Notes under the pieces: model-generated
Told to the model about the DNA's origin: nothing
Seen by the model: the letters and a program-made list of their open reading frames with translations, nothing else
Databases searched by the model: none
Program-made: the position numbers and the translations under genes
Source: Terriglobia bacterium
Lineage (GTDB): Bacteria; Acidobacteriota; UBA6911
Direction of reading: 5' to 3'
DNA length: 32,664 nucleotides
Assembly: GCA_020072565.1 (NCBI GenBank)
Contig: JAIQGI010000061.1
Location: forward strand, 1 to 32,664
Part shown: piece after piece, positions 14,702 to 21,936 of the stretch
How positions within the stretch are numbered: position 1 is the stretch's first letter
Layout: every line of letters starts with the position of its first letter

Positions 14702-17077
14702 TCAAAAGCGCACCCGGAGTTCGCCGGAGATCTGGCGCTTCAGGATGTCGCCGAAGACGTGGTTCTGAATCGGGGTGTTGGCCAGGTTGGAAACCTTCAG
14801 CATGGCCAGGTACTTCACACGGCTGCCCCAGTGCACGCCGGCGCCGGCGTTGACTACCGTGTAGGCCTTGGTGGGACCGCTGTAAGGCGCGCCGAGCACG
14901 TCCTGCCAATACGCACTGCCCACATAGGCAACCGATACATTGCCTAGATAGCGTTTGTAGTCAAAGTCCATGCCGGCGTTGAAGCGGTGCGTGGGCGGCA
15001 GATTGAGGAGGGAGAGGTCGAAGCCATCAGGCTCCGGGCGCGCCTGCCATGAATAATTGGCAAATCCGCTGATGAAACGGCTGAGTCGCGCATCCGCATT
15101 GAGCTCGATCCCCTTGTTCCTGACTTTGCCGAGGTTTTGGGAAGTGGAGAACGAGGGCAATCCCAAGCCGGGTCCAAAGGCATTCGCGGCAATCAGCGCA
15201 TCGAGCACGAAAGGCGGCAACGGCCAGCCCGGTGGTGGGTTTTGCGAGGTATAGGAACCCGTCTGGTGCCAATTGAAATCACCCTTGCTGTCGTTAATAT
15301 AGAACGCGGTGCCCAGGTTTGCGCGGCCCTTGGCCACGGTTGCCGTATAACCGAACTCGTATGCATTGAGAGATTGCTCCTTCAGGTCCCTGTTACCCTG
15401 CAGTTGCCAAGGGAAGCTATAATAGTTCCCTGCGAGCTGCGGATCCAACAGCCCCAGATCGAGCTGATACATCATGACCATCTGCAGATAGTTGTCCAGG
15501 ACGCAGGGGGCAACGTACGCCCGATTGTACGACACCCGAAAGGTTTGGCCCGACACGGGCTTCACCATGAACGTCGAGCGGGGCGAGAGGACCGCGCCCC
15601 TTAGATTATCGAACTTGTCTACTCGCGCACCGACGACCCAGCGGAGGTGCTCGGAGAGGAGGATCTCGTCCTGGAAATACGCGCCGCCCTCATTGCGGCC
15701 CCTGGCCTCCAGTGCCGCGGAGGCATTGATTTCGAGGTGACGGAAGTTGCCGCCATAGCTGATCAGGTGTTTCGACTGAACCATGTGGGAATTGCCGAAC
15801 TCAACATCGTACGTTTGGTTATTAGCGTGCCATTCGATGGGTTGGCCGGTAGGGCCGAAAAGCAGCAGGCTCGGCGCGGCCACGTTCAGGATGTTGACGA
15901 AGCCGGTGATCCTCAGCGCGCCACGGACGTAGTTCACCTGTGAGTAACTCGTGTCGCACGGATGGCATCTCATCGGTCCAATGGGCTCATGGGCAATTCC
16001 GTTGCTCCCCGCGTAGCCTCCCGAGAATGAGAAATGCTGCTTCCCATCCGGAAGATCATAATCGAGGCGCGCGTCCACCTTCGGCTGGGTCGTGCCCTCG
16101 TTTGTGAAGGGGGGGTAGGGTGTGTGATAGTCGTTCGGGATCGTGCCCTGCGGCCGGGCGAAAGCATCCTGCGTGTAAGCGCCGGCCGTGATCTTGAATG
16201 CCCAGCGATCGTTCAAGGTTTGGGAATGCGCTGCATTCAGGTAATACAAAGAGCCTCTGTTGCTCTCGGCACCACCACCGGATCGGTCAAAGGTCCCGAG
16301 TCCGAACGTAACGGTCGTCCCGAGCATCTCGCGCGGAGGCTTGGTGACGATGTTTACGACGCCGTTCATGGCATACGCTCCCCAAACCGCTGACGCCGGC
16401 CCGCGGATGACCTCCACTTGCCTCACCTCTTCGAGGCTTGTCGGCACATAAGCCCAGTCGACATACCCGAGATAGTCCGTGTAGATCGTGCGTCCGTCGA
16501 TCACCGCGAGCTGGGAGCGCGAAGTCACTCCGTTTGCGGCTCTGCTGGTGACGGTGAAGTCGCGCGCCGATGTGTGCGCGACGTTCACTCCCGGCACGAC
16601 GCGCAGCAGCTCCGCCACGCTTTGAGATGGCGAATTTCGTATCGTCTGCTCGGAGATGACGGTCGCCGTGGCGGGAGCGTTCACCACTTCCTCCTCGAAC
16701 TTCGAGGCGGTAACCACGATCTCAGCTTTAAGGCCGATCTGCAGGGTCGCGTCCACCGTCGCGGTGGCTCTTGCGTCCACCTTGGTTTCTTTGGAGTTGT
16801 AAGTTCCGAAACCCTGCGCATCGACGCTGACCGTATAGCTCCCGCTTGGGACCGAGGACATCACCCAGACGCCGACTTCATTCGAGACCGCCCTGAATTC
16901 CGCTCCTGTCGGAGCATTCTTCGCCACAATCGCCGCTCCCGGAACGATCGCGCCCGATGGATCTTTCACCGTGCCGGTCAAGCGCCCGGTGGTCGGGGCT
17001 TGAGCCACCGCGGCCGCTGCAACAAAGAGAGTCAGGATTAGAGACGAGAGTAAAGGCCTTGCTACCATTCGATCCAT
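14702..17077 (-). CDS. TonB-dependent receptor with carboxypeptidase-regulatory domain
   Basis: This 791-aa outer-membrane protein has a signal peptide (PLLSSLILTLFVAAAAVAQA), then a CarboxypepD_reg-like beta-sandwich (about 22-100: RLTGTVKDPSGAIVPGA, SVPSGSYTVSVDAQGFG). The plug follows (about 115-240: PATATVISEQTIRNSP, AELLRVVPGVNV, VEVIRGPASAVWGAYAMNG, VNIVTKPP). The rest is a 22-strand-type barrel ending in RQISGELRVRF, with the terminal aromatic typical of outer-membrane insertion. It should import a large or scarce ligand using TonB; the substrate is not deducible. ATG 17077 is chosen over an upstream start (17107) because AGGAGG lies five bases before it. The kinase gene lies about 200 bp upstream on the same strand. 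Confidence 0.93.
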   Translation of the reverse strand: MDRMVARPLLSSLILTLFVAAAAVAQAPTTGRLTGTVKDPSGAIVPGAAIVAKNAPTGAEFRAVSNEVGVWVMSSVPSGSYTVSVDAQGFGTYNSKETKVDARATATVDATLQIGLKAEIVVTASKFEEEVVNAPATATVISEQTIRNSPSQSVAELLRVVPGVNVAHTSARDFTVTSRAANGVTSRSQLAVIDGRTIYTDYLGYVDWAYVPTSLEEVRQVEVIRGPASAVWGAYAMNGVVNIVTKPPREMLGTTVTFGLGTFDRSGGGAESNRGSLYYLNAAHSQTLNDRWAFKITAGAYTQDAFARPQGTIPNDYHTPYPPFTNEGTTQPKVDARLDYDLPDGKQHFSFSGGYAGSNGIAHEPIGPMRCHPCDTSYSQVNYVRGALRITGFVNILNVAAPSLLLFGPTGQPIEWHANNQTYDVEFGNSHMVQSKHLISYGGNFRHLEINASAALEARGRNEGGAYFQDEILLSEHLRWVVGARVDKFDNLRGAVLSPRSTFMVKPVSGQTFRVSYNRAYVAPCVLDNYLQMVMMYQLDLGLLDPQLAGNYYSFPWQLQGNRDLKEQSLNAYEFGYTATVAKGRANLGTAFYINDSKGDFNWHQTGSYTSQNPPPGWPLPPFVLDALIAANAFGPGLGLPSFSTSQNLGKVRNKGIELNADARLSRFISGFANYSWQARPEPDGFDLSLLNLPPTHRFNAGMDFDYKRYLGNVSVAYVGSAYWQDVLGAPYSGPTKAYTVVNAGAGVHWGSRVKYLAMLKVSNLANTPIQNHVFGDILKRQISGELRVRF

Positions 17078-17164
17078 GTGACCCTCCTGGTACCTGCCCG
17101 CGGGCATTCAGGCGTCCATTTGAATCCGTAACGGTTGCAGCAAGTCGAGATGCGATGGCGGCAG

Positions 17165-17275
17165 TCTATCACACTGGGGTGGAAGCGCGCGCGTCGCAAA
17201 CCAAGACGCAAAGACCAATGAAAATGTAAAGTTCTCTTGGCGGTCTTTGAAGGTCTTCGCGGTTTTCAATGTGAC
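17165..17275. repeat. inverted 'CAAAGACC/GGTCTTTG' repeats between receptor and kinase genes
   Basis: Around 17200-17270, CGCAAAGACC and its approximate reverse complement GGTCTTTGAAGGTCTTCGCGG recur, giving a loose inverted repeat of the ACCGCxAAGACC type common in intergenic DNA of this kind of genome. No coding content is seen. Confidence 0.4.
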
Positions 17276-17280
17276 CTAGG

Positions 17281-20034
17281 TTAATCTCCCAGGGATGCCT
17301 TGCCGAAGAGGGGCTGGCCGCCCAGGGAGGTGTGAAAGGCGTACAGGCTTAGGGCGAGCAACATACCAAGTCCTGCGAGCCCGATGCCTGAATACCAGGC
17401 CGACAGCTGCATGGTAATCGGAAAACTCAGCAGGATGCATGCGAAAAACATCGTTGCCGCAAATGTCACGGGGCCAAAGCGAAGCAGAATGAACAGGTAC
17501 ATTCCGATGAAGAGTACGATATAGATCAAGAAGATCAGCGATGAATCGCCGGGCAGGCCAAATCTGGCGGTCATAATCAGAATGAACGCCACTGCTGCAA
17601 CCCATGTGCTCCTGAGCAGGACCCGAAGCAGGAAGAGCAGGAAGAGCAAGGCGAGACCGATAAGTATAGAAGAATAAAGCAGCCCTGAAGTGCCGGCAAC
17701 AATCGCACGAGCCCCCGAAAAAAGATAGAGCGTTCCCAAAAACACTCCCGCCTCAGGTTCTACGTGCGTGGCACCAAACCGCGGAAAGACGGGATATCTG
17801 AGAAAATTCAGCAGCGCCCATACGACTCCCAACACACAGCCGGCGAGCAAATCCCTACCGACCAAAGGATCCCGAAAACTCCCCGCAAGCACGCGGCTCC
17901 AGGTGATCATCAAGCCGGGCCAACGTCGCCGGACGAAGGGTTCGAGGGCGATGTACATCAGCCAGAGCAGTCCGGCATTGAAGAGGGCCGAGCTGGCAGA
18001 CATGATGAACAGGTCCAGCTCTGCTTGGGCCGGCACGTGATGCTCAGCAAAAACCCATGCGATTTCAAGTGCCACGAAAACGAAGCACGCCAGGCGAGCC
18101 GCCCCGCGCCGATCACCGCGTCCCGTGCGCAGGTTCCGGCGAGCGAAGAACGCGCCTCCGGCTATCACCACGAGTGTGAGAAAGATCCCGATGATGTTTG
18201 CGGCAGCATCCCCCGGATTGGCCGATGAATGTGTCGTGCCGGTCGAAGGGTCATCCCAGGAAGGTATAATCATGCGCCACGAAACAGGCTTGCCGCCGTA
18301 GGCAGCTGCTTCGATACGCATTGGCAGTTCGGGACGATCCGGCAGCATGCCAGTCCAGGCCGCCCGCGTCTCCGCATATGCCTGTGGCGTGCGGTCTGGT
18401 TCCACCGGCGTGGATTTCGCCGGATTGATGCCGGCCGCTCTGAAAAGCGCAGACCAATCGGGTGGCTGGACTGCGCTGGACGGTTGGTGCTCCTCTGGAG
18501 GAATCACTCGCAGCTTCGTCAGATTGCCGCGGGCATCCAGCCAGATAACGGACTCCCCAGGAATCACGAGAGGGGGATTCGAGGAATCGACTCCCCCTGT
18601 TACCCCCGCGGATTGGGCCACCCCGAGACCCCAGTGCTCGAGGAGTTCAGGGGACTGCCGGTACCAGAATTGGATCGCAAATGCAGGCGGATTGTCCCAA
18701 TGCGTTGCCGATTGATAAACTTTCTGAAGATTCAGATAGCGCGGGGAGGTCTCAAAACCAAAAGCACTGTCGGCAGGCGGCTCGGGGTAACCGATACTCC
18801 TCAGGATGTCTCGGGCGGTTTTTACCAGCACATCCGGGGGGGCGTCCATCGGTACCCGCTGAACAAGAGCCGCCTGACGTGCCAGCAGGACGCCCGCTCC
18901 TATCCCTAGGATCACAAAGGCCAGGCAGGCCCATGCGATCCAGGGGCGGAGTCCCTCCGTGCTTCCCGAGGCCGCCACCATCTCCGGAGACGGCGTCTCG
19001 CCCGCGGCCAGCGCCGCGGCCAGCGGATCGCCGCCGGGAAGCGCAGCCGCAACCTGCACCGCAGAGGCTGGGCGCTGGCGCGGATCCCTTTCGAAGCAGC
19101 GCAGGATCACCCGCTCAACGATCGGGTCTATATCCCTCGCGATCTCCGCAGGGGCCGCGGGCGGCGCGCCCTCCTTCTTCGCCCGCAGCTCCGCCAGCGA
19201 TTTCGCCTCGAAGGCGCGCCGGCCTGTGTACAGCTCGTAGAGCACCAGGCCGAGTGCGTAGATGTCGCTGCGCACCGAGGCGCCCTTGCCTGCGAACTGC
19301 TCCGGCGCCATATAGGCTGGCGTGCCGGAGACGTCCCCTGCCGGGACCTCTTCCCCCGCCGCCACGGCCAGACCGAAATCGGTGATGCGCACGTGGCCGC
19401 GGCCGTCGATCATCACGTTCGCCGGCATCAGGTCCCGATGCAGCACGCCCTTGTTGTGCGCCGCCGCCAGCCCAGCGCACAATTGCCGGGCGACGTCGAG
19501 CGCCTTGGTCCCGTGCAGACTGCTGATGCGCTTCAAGAGCGACGCCAGGTCCTCGCCGTCGATGTACTCCATCGTGAGGAAGTGCCGGCCGTCGAGTTCG
19601 GAGACGTCGTAGACGCGGCAGATGTTGGGATGCGAGACCTGCCGGGCGATGCGCACTTCGGCGTAGAAGCGCTCGCGGCGCACGGGATCATCGGCCAACC
19701 CCTTGGGCAGGAACTTCAGCGCCACCGCCTGCCCCAGCTTCAGGTCGTCGGCGCGGTAGACCTCGCCCATGCCCCCGCGGCCGAGCAGCCCGATGATGCG
19801 ATAGCGGCCGGCCAGGACCATGCCCGGCGTGAATCCGCCCGCGGGCATGGGGCCGGAGGAAATCAGGCGTCCGACCGGGGAAGAAATCATCGGCGCGCCC
19901 GCATCCGCCGCGGGGGTGGAAGGCGATTCCGCGGTTTGGGTGGGCATTTGCGAGGCCGAAGCAAGTGGCGCGCCGCAATTGTTGCAGAAGCGGCTCTCCG
20001 CCGGTACCTCCGAGGTACACGATGGACACTTCAT
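17281..20034 (-). CDS. membrane Ser/Thr protein kinase with N-terminal zinc ribbon
   Basis: This protein is 917 aa. Residues 3-20 form a zinc ribbon (CPSC...CNNC). A Pro/Ala linker leads to a Hanks-type kinase domain (about 77-335) with glycine loop LGRGGMGEV, Lys107 in VALKF, HRD 199-201, DFG 219-221 and APE 243-245. The usual HRDLKPxN reads HRDLMPAN, so the Lys that normally contacts the gamma-phosphate is Met203. One TM (about 364-386) precedes an extracytoplasmic region (about 395-605). At least seven hydrophobic segments follow (about 613-900), a polytopic C-terminus. It probably couples an envelope signal to phosphorylation; activity is uncertain because of M203. GGGGGG lies just upstream of ATG 20034. 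Confidence 0.9.
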   Translation of the reverse strand: MKCPSCTSEVPAESRFCNNCGAPLASASQMPTQTAESPSTPAADAGAPMISSPVGRLISSGPMPAGGFTPGMVLAGRYRIIGLLGRGGMGEVYRADDLKLGQAVALKFLPKGLADDPVRRERFYAEVRIARQVSHPNICRVYDVSELDGRHFLTMEYIDGEDLASLLKRISSLHGTKALDVARQLCAGLAAAHNKGVLHRDLMPANVMIDGRGHVRITDFGLAVAAGEEVPAGDVSGTPAYMAPEQFAGKGASVRSDIYALGLVLYELYTGRRAFEAKSLAELRAKKEGAPPAAPAEIARDIDPIVERVILRCFERDPRQRPASAVQVAAALPGGDPLAAALAAGETPSPEMVAASGSTEGLRPWIAWACLAFVILGIGAGVLLARQAALVQRVPMDAPPDVLVKTARDILRSIGYPEPPADSAFGFETSPRYLNLQKVYQSATHWDNPPAFAIQFWYRQSPELLEHWGLGVAQSAGVTGGVDSSNPPLVIPGESVIWLDARGNLTKLRVIPPEEHQPSSAVQPPDWSALFRAAGINPAKSTPVEPDRTPQAYAETRAAWTGMLPDRPELPMRIEAAAYGGKPVSWRMIIPSWDDPSTGTTHSSANPGDAAANIIGIFLTLVVIAGGAFFARRNLRTGRGDRRGAARLACFVFVALEIAWVFAEHHVPAQAELDLFIMSASSALFNAGLLWLMYIALEPFVRRRWPGLMITWSRVLAGSFRDPLVGRDLLAGCVLGVVWALLNFLRYPVFPRFGATHVEPEAGVFLGTLYLFSGARAIVAGTSGLLYSSILIGLALLFLLFLLRVLLRSTWVAAVAFILIMTARFGLPGDSSLIFLIYIVLFIGMYLFILLRFGPVTFAATMFFACILLSFPITMQLSAWYSGIGLAGLGMLLALSLYAFHTSLGGQPLFGKASLGD

Positions 20035-20146
20035 GGCTGCCCCCCTCGCGCGAACTGCCGGCTAAATAAATCCTCGCTGTGACGGGCCTGGCACTCCGAT
20101 GGTGCCGCCTTTATAGCGCGCGTCCCGGTGAAGTAGCAACCTGGAA

Positions 20147-20686
20147 ATGCAAGTATGCATGGGTCCGGCAGACCAAAGACGCGCGGTGGCTTCTTGGGCT
20201 GGCGTATTTCGCTACCGAATGAAGAATCAGTACGATCGGGCGATCGCGCAGTGCCGGTTCGCGATCGAACTGGCTCCCAACTTTCCCATGGCCTATTGGC
20301 AGCTTGGGATTGCTTATGCGCATAAAGGGCTGCTCGACGAAGCCATCTCCACCGCTGAAAAAGCAATCGAACTCTTCGGGCGTTATTCATTTTTGCTGAT
20401 GTGCCTTGGCGTGTGCTATGCCTCCGCAGGCCGACCCGCGGAAGCTCGGAATCTCCTGGAGGAATTGAAAACGCGAGGCCATGTCGCCTATCTTCCGTCA
20501 TACGCCATAGGGACGATTCATCTCGCCTTGGGAGAGATCGATCAGGGACTGGAATGGTAGGCGAGCGCCGTGGAAGAGCGGGATCTGATGTTGATTATTT
20601 CGCTTAAGGGCGACCCGTTTTATGATCCCTGGCGTTCTCACCCGGCCTTCCGGGCCCTGCTGCGGAAAACGAACCCGGCGCCCTGA
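20147..20686 (+). pseudogene. TPR-protein C-terminal fragment with in-frame stop
   Basis: The frame contains TPRs (NQYDRAIAQCRFAIELAPNF, AYWQLGIAYAHKGLLDEAIS, YASAGRPAEARNLLEELKTR) and then IHLALGEIDQGLEW followed by TAG 20558-20560. The same frame continues past the stop with family-typical sequence AVEERDLMLIISLKGDPFYD and FRALLRKTNPAP to TGA 20684-20686. This C-terminus is characteristic of TPR regions of acidobacterial kinases or CadC-type regulators. No N-terminal effector domain or credible start is present. It is a truncated pseudogene unless the TAG is read through. Confidence 0.75.
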
Positions 20687-20724
20687 TTGCCATGAATAGC
20701 CCCGGATTTGGGATTCAGCGTCGG

Positions 20725-20973
20725 TCAATCTGAATAGAAGTGAAGCCGTAAGTCCGACTCCGGAATGAATCGCCCGGCCTGGCGATAGATTGCCAGAATC
20801 GTGCCTGGGGCCATTTCTCTGTGGATCGGGACCGTGAGTATCTGCCTTTCGCCACCCGGCAGTTCTCTGCAGAGCTTGGCGTGACTTCCTTTCTGGGCAA
20901 TCAGGTCAAAACCAAAGCCATGCAGTACGCGGAGAATCTCGCGGGACGTCAAGCGCCTAAGCTTTGGGGACAT
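20725..20973 (-). CDS. hicA: HicA-type mRNA interferase toxin
   Basis: This 82-aa protein has the dsRBD-like HicA/YcfA pattern: LTSREILRVLHGFGFDLIAQ, the catalytic GSHAKL (His31), ILTVPIHREMAPGTILAIYR and IPESDL. HicA cleaves mRNA independently of ribosomes. The start overlaps the 3' end of the antitoxin gene by 17 bp, showing translational coupling. Antitoxin-first order is the reverse of canonical hicAB, but is frequent with this HicB type. Confidence 0.9.
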   Translation of the reverse strand: MSPKLRRLTSREILRVLHGFGFDLIAQKGSHAKLCRELPGGERQILTVPIHREMAPGTILAIYRQAGRFIPESDLRLHFYSD

Positions 20974-21535
20974 GCCGGCACACCGGGATCTCGTAAGTGA
21001 TGGTAAGTCGAGGCGCCGCGTGGATTCCCATCCTCGGCAAATCCTCCCCTTCCAGGTGCAGGGAAACCGCTTCCTCCAGATTCGACACGAGCTCGTCGAG
21101 AGTCCGGCCCTGGGTTACCACCGCAACTTCCAGACACTCGCCGACATAGACACCTTGATCGCGACGAACAACGGCATGGATCGTGTCCATCATCAAAACC
21201 GGCTTTCCGGCGTAATAGGGCAAAGCTGTCTGGCAGACTGCTGTGCCGACGCCTCCGACGGATTTTTTTTGAGTCGCGATTCTCCCTGTTCCCGTTTCCT
21301 TCCTGTAAGTGCGCCGAATGGCATACTGGCCGCGCTGCCTGCGTTCGAAGTAATCCCACTTATGCGGGTGATTCTTGGGCGCGTTGACACAACATCGGCT
21401 GACAATGTGCGTCCGCACCGAGGACTCGTTGAGGTGAGGAAGCCGCAGCACCACCTCACTCGCCTTGAAAGTCCAGTTTCCCCGCTCGCGGCAAAGCCGG
21501 ATGGCCGTCCTCAGAACCTCCTCATGAATAGCCAA
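20957..21535 (-). CDS. hicB: HicB antitoxin fused to an N-terminal winged-helix-like domain
   Basis: This protein is 192 aa. The C-terminal part (about 116-185: HAVVRRDQGVYVGECLEVAV, TQGRTLDELVSNLEEAVSLH) is a partial RNase-H-fold HicB domain that should bind HicA. The N-terminal part (about 1-73: EVLRTAIRLCRERGNWTF, EVVLRLPHLNESSVRTHIVS, RGQYAI) matches a small wHTH-like domain usually seen as a separate protein (DUF7669-like, from memory). It probably replaces the usual RHH or HTH DNA-binding tail of HicB. The linker is about 40 residues, rich in Thr, Gly and Lys. Start TTG 21535 is supported by GGGAGG seven bases upstream and by a promoter at 21557-21585. Confidence 0.82.
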   Translation of the reverse strand: MAIHEEVLRTAIRLCRERGNWTFKASEVVLRLPHLNESSVRTHIVSRCCVNAPKNHPHKWDYFERRQRGQYAIRRTYRKETGTGRIATQKKSVGGVGTAVCQTALPYYAGKPVLMMDTIHAVVRRDQGVYVGECLEVAVVTQGRTLDELVSNLEEAVSLHLEGEDLPRMGIHAAPRLTITYEIPVCRHVPKA

Positions 21536-21556
21536 AACTGAACCTCCCAGAGTCGC

Positions 21557-21585
21557 ATAATAAACTTGTTTATTTATTTGATCAA
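21557..21585 (-). promoter_or_regulatory. hicBA promoter with embedded inverted repeat
   Basis: Minus strand: -35 TTGATC (21580-21585), exact 17-bp spacer, -10 TATTAT (21557-21562). AACTTG...CAAGTT arms span the -35 and spacer and could be the operator for the HicB fusion. The Shine-Dalgarno GGGAGG (minus strand of 21544-21549) follows directly. Confidence 0.65.
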
Positions 21586-21771
21586 GTTGCTTTTATGCAA
21601 ATCTCAGGGACAGCAAGCCGCCCGGAAACTCACGATCAACTGTATCTCGTCCATATCGGCGCTTGTAATCGCCATCCTCGCCAAGAGAAAGAGACTGAGC
21701 CTGCTCCTGGATCCTGCTGAGTTCATCGACCGGGCTCTGAGACAGCACGGCATTGTTGACATAATGACCTC

Positions 21772-21853
21772 CATATCGGAAGCTGGTGGGATCACATGCA
21801 GGAGGTCGTGCCGGGGAAGACGACCGCAATCACGCAGCTTATTTCGCCTATCC
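21772..21853 (+). repeat. dispersed imperfect palindrome, copy 3
   Basis: 82 bp identical to copy 2. Identity with copy 4 extends to about 90 bp (from GACCTCCATATCGG to CCTATCCAT). It lies in the gene-free stretch between hicBA and the large membrane protein; nothing else is recognisable between 21590 and 21936. Confidence 0.92.
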
Positions 21854-21936
21854 ATACGTTTATTCTTTCTGAGCAGGAGCACCCGCACTGTTTATGACGG
21901 GTGTGCCGAGACAGTCCATGCTTCCTATCCCTCCCC

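Noticed and set aside
18681-20082. Two long plus-strand frames across the kinase gene
   Set aside because: Arg/Pro-rich shadows of the minus-strand kinase domain, which has clear motifs.
13973-20686. Two TPR fragments as halves of one gene split by insertion of the kinase/receptor block
   Set aside because: Both fragments contain the same terminal GR(I/P)xEAxxxL repeat, so they are paralogous remnants rather than complementary halves.
21604-21888. Small protein MDRRNKLRDCGRLPRHDLL... encoded by the repeat
   Set aside because: The same peptide frame appears in each copy simply because the DNA is identical; no Shine-Dalgarno, and the downstream sequence differs between copies. Kept only as an observation under the repeat.
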